This document shows, piece after piece, positions 53,633-61,518 of a stretch of DNA of 64,000 nucleotides (position 1 is the first letter of the stretch; the number at the start of each line of letters is the position of its first letter). Both the position numbers and the translations under genes were made by a program. The DNA comes from Deltaproteobacteria bacterium (GTDB taxonomy: Bacteria > Myxococcota_A > UBA9160 > JAJDAL01): the NCBI GenBank assembly GCA_029261875.1, contig JAJDAL010000021.1:62001-126000 (forward strand). The letters are read 5' to 3'. The notes under the pieces were generated by a model. It was not told the origin of the DNA, ran no database searches, and was given only the letters and a program-made list of their open reading frames with translations.

Positions 53633-54412
53633 ATGACTGATTTCGAAGCGATCTGGCTGGGACTCGTTCAAGGCCTCACTGAATTTCTTCCGGTCTCCAG
53701 CTCCGGACACCTCGTGCTCGTCAGCACGGTGATGGGGGTCGTGACCCAGGGAATCGTGTTCGAAGTAGCGCTCCACGTAGCGACGCTGGTCGCGGTGTTG
53801 GCGTTCTATCGGCGCCGCGTGGGTGCGCTTTTGTCGGGGGCGCTGCGCGGGGATCGGGAAGCGATTCAGTACGGGCTGAAGCTCGGTGTCGCGACTCTGC
53901 CGCTCGGCCTCGCCCTGTTGATCCAAGACCAGATCGAATCGGCTTTCGAGTCTCCGGCTTTGGTCGCGGTAGCGCTGCTCGTCACCGGTGCTCTGGTTTT
54001 TTCGACGCGGCGAACCGCCCCGGCCGCAAATCGCGACGCGCTGACCTGGGGCGGCGCGTTCTTGGTTGGAATCGCCCAGCTCTTCGCCATTACCCCGGGC
54101 ATCTCGCGCAGCGGATCGACGGTGGCGGCGGCCCTCGCCTTGGGGGTTCGTCCCGTGGTGGCGGCCGAGTTTTCCTTTTTGTTGTCGGTGATCGCGGTGT
54201 CGGGCGCGGCGGCGGTCAAGCTGCCGGAGGTGCAGGATGCGTCGGGGCAGGATTTGCGCGCGATTGCGTTCGGGTGTTTGGCGGCGCTCGTGTCCGGGGT
54301 GTTTGCGCTGGCGCTGTTCGTTCGGTTGCTGCGGGATGGGCGGTTTTATCGGTTTGCTTATTACGCCTGGGCGGTGGGGGTGGGGTTTTTGGTTTGGAGG
54401 TGGGTTGGCTGA
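53633..54412 (+). CDS. uppP: Undecaprenyl-diphosphatase UppP (BacA)
   Basis: 259 residues with about eight TM segments. Both catalytic motifs are clear: GLTEFLPVSSSGHLVLV (E17, S26-S27-S28, H30 area) and ITPGISRSGSTVAAAL. It recycles the lipid carrier of cell-wall synthesis by removing one phosphate from undecaprenyl diphosphate. The gene is cotranscribed with the RND pump, with a 3-nt gap. It ends 139 bp before the convergent sigma-factor gene, with two strong hairpins in between. Confidence 0.95.
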   Translation: MTDFEAIWLGLVQGLTEFLPVSSSGHLVLVSTVMGVVTQGIVFEVALHVATLVAVLAFYRRRVGALLSGALRGDREAIQYGLKLGVATLPLGLALLIQDQIESAFESPALVAVALLVTGALVFSTRRTAPAANRDALTWGGAFLVGIAQLFAITPGISRSGSTVAAALALGVRPVVAAEFSFLLSVIAVSGAAAVKLPEVQDASGQDLRAIAFGCLAALVSGVFALALFVRLLRDGRFYRFAYYAWAVGVGFLVWRWVG

Positions 54413-54435
54413 GGCGAGCTTGGGTTAAAAGAAAA

Positions 54436-54464
54436 GGGGTCGAGTGCGAAGAGCACTCGACCCC
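54436..54464 (-). terminator. Rho-independent terminator of the sigma-factor gene
   Basis: A perfect 12-bp stem, GGGGTCGAGTGC (54436-54447) with GCACTCGACCCC (54453-54464), loop 5 nt. Reading the minus strand, it is followed by CCTTTTCTTTT (54427-54437), a good U-tract, so it terminates the sigma mRNA 88 bp past its stop. In the plus direction it has no T-run but may still slow uppP transcripts. Confidence 0.85.
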
Positions 54465-54469
54465 GGATT

Positions 54470-54548
54470 GTTTGACCGCCTGCCGGCCGTGATGGGTGGA
54501 GTCGAGCGTGGGAACGCTCGACTCTCGACCGTTTGACCGCCTGTCGGC
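54470..54548. repeat. Tandem imperfect repeat with second hairpin
   Basis: GTTTGACCGCCTGCCGGC (54470-54487) recurs with one mismatch at 54531-54548 (GTTTGACCGCCTGTCGGC), a period of 61 bp. Each copy follows a hairpin: the terminator at 54436-54464, and a second one, GAGTCGAGCGT/ACGCTCGACTC (54499-54509/54514-54524, loop GGGA). The hairpin arms share GTCGAG. It looks like a duplicated hairpin-plus-tail unit between uppP and the sigma gene. Confidence 0.75.
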
Positions 54549-54551
54549 TGT

Positions 54552-55934
54552 CTAGGGCTCTAGGATCGGATGCAGCCTTTGCGCCGGGGTCGTTTCCCGG
54601 AGCTTTTTCAGGGCTCGGGCTTCGAGTTGGCGCACGCGTTCTCGGGACAGACCCAGGGATTGCCCGATCTGTTCGAGAGTGTGCTCCTCTTCGCCACCCA
54701 GGCCGTAGCGAAGCCGCAGAATCAGCTGCTCGCGCGGGGCGAGGCATCCGATCAGCAGGCCCACGCCCGACTGCATTCGGTCATCATCGATGCCGTCATC
54801 CGGTTCCACCGCGGTGGGGTCGGCAACGAAATCATCGAGTCGCTTCTCTGTGCCGGCGACGGTCGACTCCAAGGAGATCGCCTCGCGGGACAGCAGGTCG
54901 AGCGCTTCGATGGCGTCCGTGTCCGTTCCCAGGGCCGGGGCCAACTCGCCGGGTGTCGGGTCGCGCCCGAGTTTTCCGGTGAGTTCCGCGCGTACCCGCT
55001 GGCTGCGTTGCAGCCGATCGTGCACGTGCGACGGCAGGCGGATGGTTCGCGAGTGATTCTGAATCGCTCGCACCAGCGCCTGTCGGATCCACCAAACCGC
55101 ATAGGTGGAGAACTTGAATCCTCGACGGTGGTCGAACTTCTCGACTGCGCGGATGAGCCCAAGGTTGCCTTCCTGGATCAGGTCCGGGAAGGAAAGCCCG
55201 AGGTTCCGGTAGTCCTTGGCGATGGCCACCACCAGCTTCAGATTGTGCTCAATGAAGCGGTTCTTTACGTCCGTCATGCGGGCGTGTGCGTTTTCCACTC
55301 CGTTGATGAGCTCATTCATCTGTTCGCGGGAAACCCCAGCCAGCTCCTCGTACTCCTTGTACTTCTTCGTCCCTTTGCGCGTCTTGCGCAGGAGAGTCGA
55401 AAGCCACAAGGCGCGTTCGCGCAGCTCGGCCAGGAGAGCGAGAGAAAGATGTGCACTCTGCATGTCCTTGGACATCCGAACGTCGATGCGCTCCAAAGCC
55501 CGGGTACTGTTCCGGCGCTTGTGCGTGCGATCGCGTTCTGTCAGGACTGAGCGCAATCGCTTGACCGCACGTTGCACGCGCGCAGCGATCTCACCCGTCT
55601 CCTCATCCCCCATGGACTCCGACAGCTTTGCACCGGTGTGGGAGAGCGCCTTCAGCGCATCCCAGCGGGCCACAACATGGCGAGCGGAATAGGGGATGGA
55701 GTAGAGCGACTTGCGAAGTTCCGCCGTGGCGGCCTCGAGCTCCTTCGCCAGGAGGACTTCTTCCTCTCGGCTCAGAGTCCGCGTGCCACCAATCTCCTGG
55801 AAGTAGGACTCGAGCGGACGCCGTTCCCGGCCCGGGTCGAGTTCTTCCACAGCGACGGCCGGCTTCGCGCCAGTCGCAGTCTTGCGCACCGAATCGTCAC
55901 CGGTGCTTTCCTTTTGTCGATCCTCCAGCTTCAC
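54552..55934 (-). CDS. RpoD/RpoS-type (group 1/2) sigma factor
   Basis: 460 residues from GTG 55934; the open frame continues 87 codons upstream into structured non-protein-like DNA. Region 1.2 is [20 protein letters not shown], then a lysine/arginine-rich non-conserved block (about 130-230), region 2 with [20 protein letters not shown] and [13 protein letters not shown], region 3, and region 4 with [21 protein letters not shown]. No region 1.1, so it is more like a group 2 stress sigma (RpoS-like) than the housekeeping one. Preceded by a long structured leader. Confidence 0.9.
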   Translation of the reverse strand: MKLEDRQKESTGDDSVRKTATGAKPAVAVEELDPGRERRPLESYFQEIGGTRTLSREEEVLLAKELEAATAELRKSLYSIPYSARHVVARWDALKALSHTGAKLSESMGDEETGEIAARVQRAVKRLRSVLTERDRTHKRRNSTRALERIDVRMSKDMQSAHLSLALLAELRERALWLSTLLRKTRKGTKKYKEYEELAGVSREQMNELINGVENAHARMTDVKNRFIEHNLKLVVAIAKDYRNLGLSFPDLIQEGNLGLIRAVEKFDHRRGFKFSTYAVWWIRQALVRAIQNHSRTIRLPSHVHDRLQRSQRVRAELTGKLGRDPTPGELAPALGTDTDAIEALDLLSREAISLESTVAGTEKRLDDFVADPTAVEPDDGIDDDRMQSGVGLLIGCLAPREQLILRLRYGLGGEEEHTLEQIGQSLGLSRERVRQLEARALKKLRETTPAQRLHPILEP

Positions 55935-56298
55935 GGGATTCCCTCTGGCTCCCCCAAGTGCACTCCCGACCCTTAAGTCGGATACCGCCCGGGGGGATCC
56001 GGTTTCACACAGATTGTTGGTCTGCTGCCTGCTGCCTTCCGAGCGCCTGCCTAATGGGCCTGGCTTGATTCGCCGGGATTGGGGTACGCAACTGGGTGCG
56101 TCCGTCGCCGGCGACGGTCTATGAGCCCATTGGACGTCGAAAAGCTGCCGATTCTTCGGCCTGCAACCGAGTAGCCCATCATGGTGGGGCTTCAACGGAA
56201 AAACCGCCAGCCCTTTTTTCAGTCAGCCGCGCGTTCCCCTAGGGGGGACGTGTCTGGATCGATTCAGACTCCCTTTTAGGACGCGCGATTACGGGTCG
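55935..56298 (-). other. Structured leader / candidate RNA region upstream of sigma factor
   Basis: No protein-like frame. On folding: CTAATGGGC (56051-56059) pairs with GCCCATTGG (56125-56133) around ACGC/GCGT (56086-56089/56098-56101) and CCGTCG/CGACGG (56102-56107/56112-56117); then GCCGA/TCGGC (56147-56160). AGCCC at 56173-56177 and 56209-56213 can both pair with GGGCT at 56187-56191, so two folds exclude each other. CGCGCGTTCC (56228-56237) pairs with GGACGCGCG (56279-56287) around GTCTGGA/TTCAGAC (56252-56269). If the sigma promoter is at 56299, this is its mRNA leader. Confidence 0.5.
56187..56219 (+). terminator. Rho-independent terminator with no upstream gene on its strand
   Basis: GGGCT (56187-56191) pairs with AGCCC (56209-56213), with an inner CGG/CCG (56196-56198/56204-56206) and an A5 loop, followed directly by six T (56214-56219). 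The T-run fixes it as a plus-strand terminator. The only plus-strand gene upstream is uppP, 1.8 kb away beyond the minus-strand sigma gene, so it may end an unrecognised small RNA. Confidence 0.7.
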
Positions 56299-56304
56299 TT
56301 TATA
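56299..56304 (-). promoter_or_regulatory. Candidate -10 box for the sigma-factor transcript
   Basis: On the minus strand the sequence reads GTGGTATAAACG, with TATAAA at 56304-56299. No good -35 lies 16-18 nt upstream, so an activator or another sigma could be needed. It would start transcription near 56292, giving a leader of about 357 nt before the GTG start. Confidence 0.45.
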
Positions 56305-56338
56305 CCACGGACTGGCTCCGCGAGGGCCTAAAATCGTT

Positions 56339-56348
56339 CGACCGGTCG
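56339..56348. promoter_or_regulatory. Possible second TetR site, CGACCGGTCG
   Basis: A perfect 10-bp palindrome whose core GACCGGTC resembles the GACTGGTC core of the operator at 56433-56448. It sits just upstream of the candidate sigma -10 box. A shared repressor is a guess from similarity only. Confidence 0.3.
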
Positions 56349-56407
56349 GTCTGGTGGGATTTCAGGAGGTTGTTTCGACCCTGTCGGGCCCGGCCCACGG
56401 GCCTCCA

Positions 56408-56448
56408 TTTACAACCTCGATTTTCCGTAGAATACTGACTGGTCAGTA
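56408..56448 (+). promoter_or_regulatory. Promoter and operator of the tetR-RND operon
   Basis: TTTACA (56408-56413) and, 17 nt on, AATACT (56431-56436) make a plausible promoter. The inverted repeat TACTGAC-TG-GTCAGTA (56433-56448) overlaps the -10, a typical place for a TetR repressor. It lies 38 bp before the TetR ATG, with a GGAAGGA ribosome site in between. Confidence 0.65.
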
Positions 56449-56486
56449 CTCTCGTCCATTTCGGGACGAGCGGAAGGACGAATTTC

Positions 56487-57137
56487 ATGGGAACCGAATC
56501 CGAGGACGTCGGCGCCGCCACGAAGCGCGTGCGGATCCTCCACGCCGCGCGCGAGGTGTGCGCCCGCCGGGGCTACGACGGCGCTCGGATGGAGGAGATC
56601 GCCAGTGCGGCCCGGGTTTCGAAGGGGACGCTCTACAACTTCTTCGAGAACAAAGAGGACTTGTTCTTGAACGCCGTGCTCGAGTCCTATGAGCGGGCGC
56701 GCCGCTTGCTCCGCGCGGAAACCCGCGCGCCGGGAGGTCCCGCTGAACGGTTGGAGGGGATCTGCGCCGCGATGGCGAAGGCAATCCCGATCATTTCCGA
56801 GGAAATGCCCGTCAATTTTCAGATCTGGGGTGTGATGGCGCGGGACGAGAAGGCCCGCCAACGCATGTTCGAGGCGCTGCGTCGGATCTACGCCGAACAG
56901 GCCGACGAAATCCAATCGATTCTCCGGGAAGGTCAGCAAGCCGGCGTGTTCGCCGCGCACTTCGATCCGGAGGCCATCGTTACCGCGATCCACGGAATCT
57001 TCGACGGCCAGATCTATCGATCGGCCTTCGACCCCGAGAACGCCAATTCCACCCGACTGGGGGCGGCGCTCGAGGCTCTGCTTCGCCATGCTGTCCTTCC
57101 AAAGCGCGCCCGCCTTGGGGAGTCCGCCGATGGATGA
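56487..57137 (+). CDS. TetR-family regulator of the second RND pump
   Basis: 216 residues. HTH: RVRILHAAREVCARRGYDG, then MEEIASAARVSKGTLYNFFENK (residues about 32-53 split as EEIASAARVSKGTLYNFF). The C-terminal half resembles TetR_C domains of efflux repressors (GIFDGQIYRSAFDPE). Its gene overlaps the next (adaptor) gene by 8 nt, so it is the first gene of an operon it very likely represses through the repeat at 56433-56448. Confidence 0.9.
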   Translation: MGTESEDVGAATKRVRILHAAREVCARRGYDGARMEEIASAARVSKGTLYNFFENKEDLFLNAVLESYERARRLLRAETRAPGGPAERLEGICAAMAKAIPIISEEMPVNFQIWGVMARDEKARQRMFEALRRIYAEQADEIQSILREGQQAGVFAAHFDPEAIVTAIHGIFDGQIYRSAFDPENANSTRLGAALEALLRHAVLPKRARLGESADG

Positions 57138-58281
57138 ATCGGTTACTCGAAGTCCCGGGCTGCAGCGCGTTCTCGTGGTGTCGCTCGTGCTGCTCGTGGT
57201 CGGGGGCAGTGTCATGTACGCCACCGCCGAAGATCCGCAAACGGTTTCCGCAGCCGGCGCCGAATCCACCCAGATCGAAGTCTCGACGCTTCGCATCGAG
57301 AGCTATGCCATTCGCCCGCGTGCGGAGGCGTCGGTCATGCTCGAGCCTCGACGGCAGGTCGAACTGTTCTCGGAGACCTCCGGACGCGTGATCGAGGTCG
57401 GAGCAGAAGAACTCGAACGGGTCGAGGAGGGCCTCGTTCTGGTTCGCCTCGATCCGCTTCTCGCCAAGGTGGCGGTGGAGAAAGCGGAAGCCGCGGTCGC
57501 GCGCAGTCAAAGCGAACTCGCTCTCGCCCAATCGAATCTGAAACGCCGGAGTTCCCTGGCGGACCGCAAGGTCGTTTCCCATTCCGCCCTGGACGATGCG
57601 CAGAATGCGGAACGCATCGCTTCGGCGGCGCTGCGCGAATCCATGGCGGCGCGCGATGAAGCGCACGATCAACTCGAAAAAAAGGAGATGCGCGCTCCAT
57701 TCTCCGGAGTGCTGCGTTCGTTTCCCATCGAGATCGGCGAATACGTCCGTCAGGGGGAACAGATCGCTGAGCTCTTGGACGTGTCTACGGCGCGCGCGAC
57801 CGTGGGACTCGCGGATCGCGAGATCGTGGCCGTTCGCGCGGGCGAGTCTGTGCGACTCGCAGTCGAGGCCTATCCCAACGAAAGATTCGAGGGAAAGATC
57901 ATCCACGTGGGTGCCGCGGCGGATGAGAAGACGAAGAAGTTCCCCGTGGAAGTCGAGGTCCCCAACGAGCAGGGCCGTTTGTTGCCCGGAATGGTCGCGC
58001 GCGTTCACCTCGATCTGGGCAAACCGATTTCGCGAACCGTGGTGCCCCGCGATGCCACGGTTCACGAATTCGGCTTGCGCTTCGTGTTCGTCGTCGTCGA
58101 GGAGACACCGGGCGCCTTCGTGGCCCGGCGTCGGCGAGTGATCGTTCGCGAGTTGCCGTTCCGGCCCGCCGAGTATGAGGTCGTCGAGGGACTCGAAATC
58201 GGCGAGGAAGTGGCCACGACGGGCATTCGGCAGCTTTCTGACGGGACGCCGGTACGCCGGCGCGGGAAACGCGCTTCGTGA
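57130..58281 (+). CDS. RND efflux periplasmic adaptor, second pump
   Basis: 383 residues from ATG 57130, with GGGGAG 8 nt upstream. One N-terminal hydrophobic anchor (about 13-31), not a lipobox. Adaptor layout: VELFSETSGRVIEVGAEELE (lipoyl half), long coiled coil (about 105-170), MRAPFSGVLRSFPIEIGEYV (second half), then a beta barrel with VRLAVEAYPNERFEGKI. VGAAADEKTKKFPVEVEV is typical. Overlaps tetR by 8 nt and the permease by 4 nt. Confidence 0.92.
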   Translation: MDESVTRSPGLQRVLVVSLVLLVVGGSVMYATAEDPQTVSAAGAESTQIEVSTLRIESYAIRPRAEASVMLEPRRQVELFSETSGRVIEVGAEELERVEEGLVLVRLDPLLAKVAVEKAEAAVARSQSELALAQSNLKRRSSLADRKVVSHSALDDAQNAERIASAALRESMAARDEAHDQLEKKEMRAPFSGVLRSFPIEIGEYVRQGEQIAELLDVSTARATVGLADREIVAVRAGESVRLAVEAYPNERFEGKIIHVGAAADEKTKKFPVEVEVPNEQGRLLPGMVARVHLDLGKPISRTVVPRDATVHEFGLRFVFVVVEETPGAFVARRRRVIVRELPFRPAEYEVVEGLEIGEEVATTGIRQLSDGTPVRRRGKRAS

Positions 58282-61200
58282 GCCTGCCGCGTTTCGCCGT
58301 ACGCCAAGTCGTTCTCGTCAATCTGCTCTTCGTCATTCTGATGGTGGGGGGGTGGCTCGTCGCGCGCGGGATTCCGCTCGACGTATTTCCCGACATCTCC
58401 TTCAACACCGCGATCGTGACCACGCCCTGGCGCGGTGCTTCGGCGGGGGAAGTCGAGCGGCTCGTCACCACCAAGCTCGAAGAAGAGATCGACGGAATTC
58501 TCGGCATCAAGGAATTCTTCAGCTTTTCGAGTGCAGGCCTGTCTTCCATCAACATTCAATGGCAGGAAACGCTTTCCGAAATCGAATACGAAGCCGCGCT
58601 CAACGATTTGAGGGCCGCGATCGACCGAGTCGACGACCTGCCCGAAGATGCCGAGGAGCCGATCCTCCTCGAGTTGTCGGTTTCCGAGGTCTACAACATC
58701 TGTATGGTCGCGGTGACGGACGTCGCGGGTGTCGGCGAGTTCGCCATGCGGGAGGTCGCGATGGATTTTCGCGATCGACTCGAACGGGTGCCGGGACTGA
58801 GGAAGGCGGAGCTGCGCGGGGAGCGCGACCGGGAGTTGCGCGTTCTGGTCGATCGGAACCGCGCGCTTCAATACGACCTGACCCTCGCGGAAATCTACGC
58901 GGTCGTGCGCGGGAACAATCAGAACATTCCCGGCGGCTCGTTCAACAATCTCTACAACCAGGAAATCACCGTGCGGGGGCTCGGGAATTTCGTCTCCGCC
59001 CAAACGCTATCGGAAACCGTGGTCAAGAAAAACGCGGACGGGAACCATGTTCGACTTCGCGATCTGGCCGAGATCACCGACGGTTTCGAAAAACGCGTGG
59101 TCAGTGGGCGTTTCAACGGCTTTCCCACCATTCTGATCGGCGTTTCGAAGGAGGCCGATCGCGACGTCATCGAACTCGTCGATGCGGTCAAAGTCGTCAT
59201 TGCGGAGTTCGAGCCCCGACTGCCGCCGGGCATCGAACTCACCTTGACACTGGACAGCTCGGATTACGTCGCCGCGCGAATCGACCTGATGACTTCGAAC
59301 CTCCTGTTGGGGATCGCGCTCGTGGTGTTGATCTTGTGGATGACGCTGGGCTTCCGCAATGCACTTCTCGCCATCATTGGTGTTCCGTTTTCCTTCCTGG
59401 TGGCCTTCTTGCTGTTCCCGATCTTCGGGATCACGATCAACTCCCTTTCGCTGATTGGCTTCATCATGGTCTCGGGAATGTTGGTGGATGACGCCATCAT
59501 CATCGTGGAGAACATCTACCGCCATATCGAGGCCGGCGAACCTCTGCAGGAGGCCGTGGTGCGCGGTGCCGAAGAGGTGATGTGGCCCGTCATTGCGGCG
59601 GTGACGACCACCATGGCGGCCTTCATCCCCATGCTCACCATCGCGGGGACGAGCGGCGAGTTCATGTCGATTCTTCCCAAGACCACCATCGTGTGCCTGT
59701 TGGGTTCGCTCATCGAAGCCCTCTTGATCCTGCCCGCCCACTACCTGGACTGGGGGAGTCGAAAAAGGCCGGGGACCGGAGATTCGCGCGTCGAATCGAA
59801 GTTCTTCCTTCGGCGATTCAGCGATCAGATGCGGCTACGCGTGGACGTCGGGCTGGATCGGCTGCGGGACGTCTACCTGTCCGGACAGTCTCGGGTTCTC
59901 GCCCATCGAAACCTCTTCCTGGCCGTGAGCGTTGCGGCGCTCTTCTTCGCGTGTGGCGTTTCCACGCGGGTTCCCGTCAATCTGTTTCCGAGCGACTTCA
60001 ATCAACTCTTCATCACGGTCCAGACTCCAACGGATTTCGGCATCGATCAAACCGAAGAGGTCATGAAGGCAGTCGAGCGCCGCCTGGCCGATTTGTCGGA
60101 TGAGCTGGTGGATTATTCGGGCTACGTAGGAATGGGGATGAGCGCCGACGAGGTGCCCATCTTCGGCGTCAACTACGCGGTCCTCTACGCGACGTTTCCC
60201 AATACCGAGGCGAATATCGCGAATCCGGACCGGGTGCTGAATCTCGTGAAGGCGAGCCTCGAGGAATATCGGGCCGACTACCCGGAGAACTTCCAAGGCC
60301 TGATCGTTTCGCCGCCCCGCAACGGCCCGCCGGTCGGGAAACCGGTAGCCGTTCGCGTTCAAGCGGATGACTATCTGCTCGCCAAGAAGGTTGCGGAGAT
60401 TCTCAAGGCGGAGCTCGCCACGTTCCCCGGCGTCTACAACATCGAAGACAACGTCCCGATCGGACCCCGGGAATTGCAGGTGACCCTGGACGAACACCGC
60501 GGATCGATTCACGGCTTGACCTTCGACGACGTCGGCTTCGCGCTGGCTGCGGCCAACGACGGCGTGGTTCCCTCCACGTTCAAGGATCCCACGGACGATG
60601 AGGACATCGACATTCGGATCATGCTGCGCGAGGAGCAGCGCCGGAGCATCGGAGACCTGCTCGACGTCGATCTGAGGACGCCCGGCGGGTATCTCGTCAA
60701 ACTCGGAGACGTGGCGAGCATCGAGTTGGAACGGGGGTTCCAACGCCTCTATCACTACGACGGATTGCGCACCGTGGTGGTGTATGCGGACGTCGACAAC
60801 ATCGAAGCGACGTCGACATCGGTGAATCAAGAACTGCAGGCGCGCTTCGGAAACATGAGCGAGCGCTACCCCGGAGTGAACCTGATCTTCGGTGGCGAAT
60901 TCCAGGTCACCGACGACACCATGGCGGCCATGCGTCGCGCTTTCCTGATCGCGCTGCTCGCCATCTACGCCATCCTGGCGGCGCAATTTCGCTCCTACCT
61001 CCAGCCGCTGGTGGTCATGAGCGTTGTTTTCTTCTCACTGATTGGCGTCATTCTCGGCATGTTCGCGATGGATAACCTGAGCGAGTCGGGTTACCCGATG
61101 TCGATGTACGTCATCTACGCAATCGTGGGCTTAGCCGGGATCGTGGTGAACGATTCCCTGGTCCTGATCGATTTCGTGAACCAGGAACGCCGCAGGGGCA

Positions 61201-61508
61201 CCGGGGTCTTCGAAGCGGTTCGCCTGGCGAGCTTCAAGCGCTTCCGTCCCATCCTGTTGACCACCGTGACCACGGTCGCGGGACTCATGCCCATGGCGCT
61301 GGGATTGACGGGGTATTCGCGGGTCTTCGGGCCGTTCGCGGCGGCTTTGGTGTTCGGACTTTCCGTGGCGAGTGTCCTCACTCTGTTCGTGGTTCCGTGT
61401 CTCTATCTCTTTACGGAGGACGTCACGGGCTTGTTCCGCACGCGCCGGAGTTCTGCACCGGCGGACGAATCCGCCTACGCGTTGAGGGCGCGGCAGATCG
61501 CTCCCTGA
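58278..61508 (+). CDS. RND efflux permease, second pump
   Basis: 1076 residues from GTG 58278, in the adaptor stop (GTGA). Typical RND with 12 TM helices; TM4 motif SGMLVDDAIIIVENIYRHIE has both aspartates. The start RFAVRQVVLVNLLFVILMV and IPLDVFPDISF are like HAE/MdtB-type pumps. The C-half carries GIVVNDSLVLIDFVNQERRRG. It forms a pump with the preceding adaptor and an outer-membrane channel encoded elsewhere. The first pump at 50513 is only distantly similar. Confidence 0.95.
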   Translation: MSLPRFAVRQVVLVNLLFVILMVGGWLVARGIPLDVFPDISFNTAIVTTPWRGASAGEVERLVTTKLEEEIDGILGIKEFFSFSSAGLSSINIQWQETLSEIEYEAALNDLRAAIDRVDDLPEDAEEPILLELSVSEVYNICMVAVTDVAGVGEFAMREVAMDFRDRLERVPGLRKAELRGERDRELRVLVDRNRALQYDLTLAEIYAVVRGNNQNIPGGSFNNLYNQEITVRGLGNFVSAQTLSETVVKKNADGNHVRLRDLAEITDGFEKRVVSGRFNGFPTILIGVSKEADRDVIELVDAVKVVIAEFEPRLPPGIELTLTLDSSDYVAARIDLMTSNLLLGIALVVLILWMTLGFRNALLAIIGVPFSFLVAFLLFPIFGITINSLSLIGFIMVSGMLVDDAIIIVENIYRHIEAGEPLQEAVVRGAEEVMWPVIAAVTTTMAAFIPMLTIAGTSGEFMSILPKTTIVCLLGSLIEALLILPAHYLDWGSRKRPGTGDSRVESKFFLRRFSDQMRLRVDVGLDRLRDVYLSGQSRVLAHRNLFLAVSVAALFFACGVSTRVPVNLFPSDFNQLFITVQTPTDFGIDQTEEVMKAVERRLADLSDELVDYSGYVGMGMSADEVPIFGVNYAVLYATFPNTEANIANPDRVLNLVKASLEEYRADYPENFQGLIVSPPRNGPPVGKPVAVRVQADDYLLAKKVAEILKAELATFPGVYNIEDNVPIGPRELQVTLDEHRGSIHGLTFDDVGFALAAANDGVVPSTFKDPTDDEDIDIRIMLREEQRRSIGDLLDVDLRTPGGYLVKLGDVASIELERGFQRLYHYDGLRTVVVYADVDNIEATSTSVNQELQARFGNMSERYPGVNLIFGGEFQVTDDTMAAMRRAFLIALLAIYAILAAQFRSYLQPLVVMSVVFFSLIGVILGMFAMDNLSESGYPMSMYVIYAIVGLAGIVVNDSLVLIDFVNQERRRGTGVFEAVRLASFKRFRPILLTTVTTVAGLMPMALGLTGYSRVFGPFAAALVFGLSVASVLTLFVVPCLYLFTEDVTGLFRTRRSSAPADESAYALRARQIAP

Positions 61509-61518
61509 TTTCCGATTC

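Noticed and set aside
56028..56051. Minus-strand GGCAGGCGCTCGGAAGGCAGCAGG-like segment recalling the SRP RNA core
   Set aside because: CAGG, CGGAAGG and AGCAG occur in order, but the spacing is two bases longer than in SRP RNA and the flanks do not pair into the SRP helix. A covariance search could reopen it.
55935..56195. N-terminal extension of the sigma factor up to 56195
   Set aside because: The 87 extra codons lack sigma-factor features and the DNA is rich in hairpins; GTG 55934 has GAGGG just upstream.
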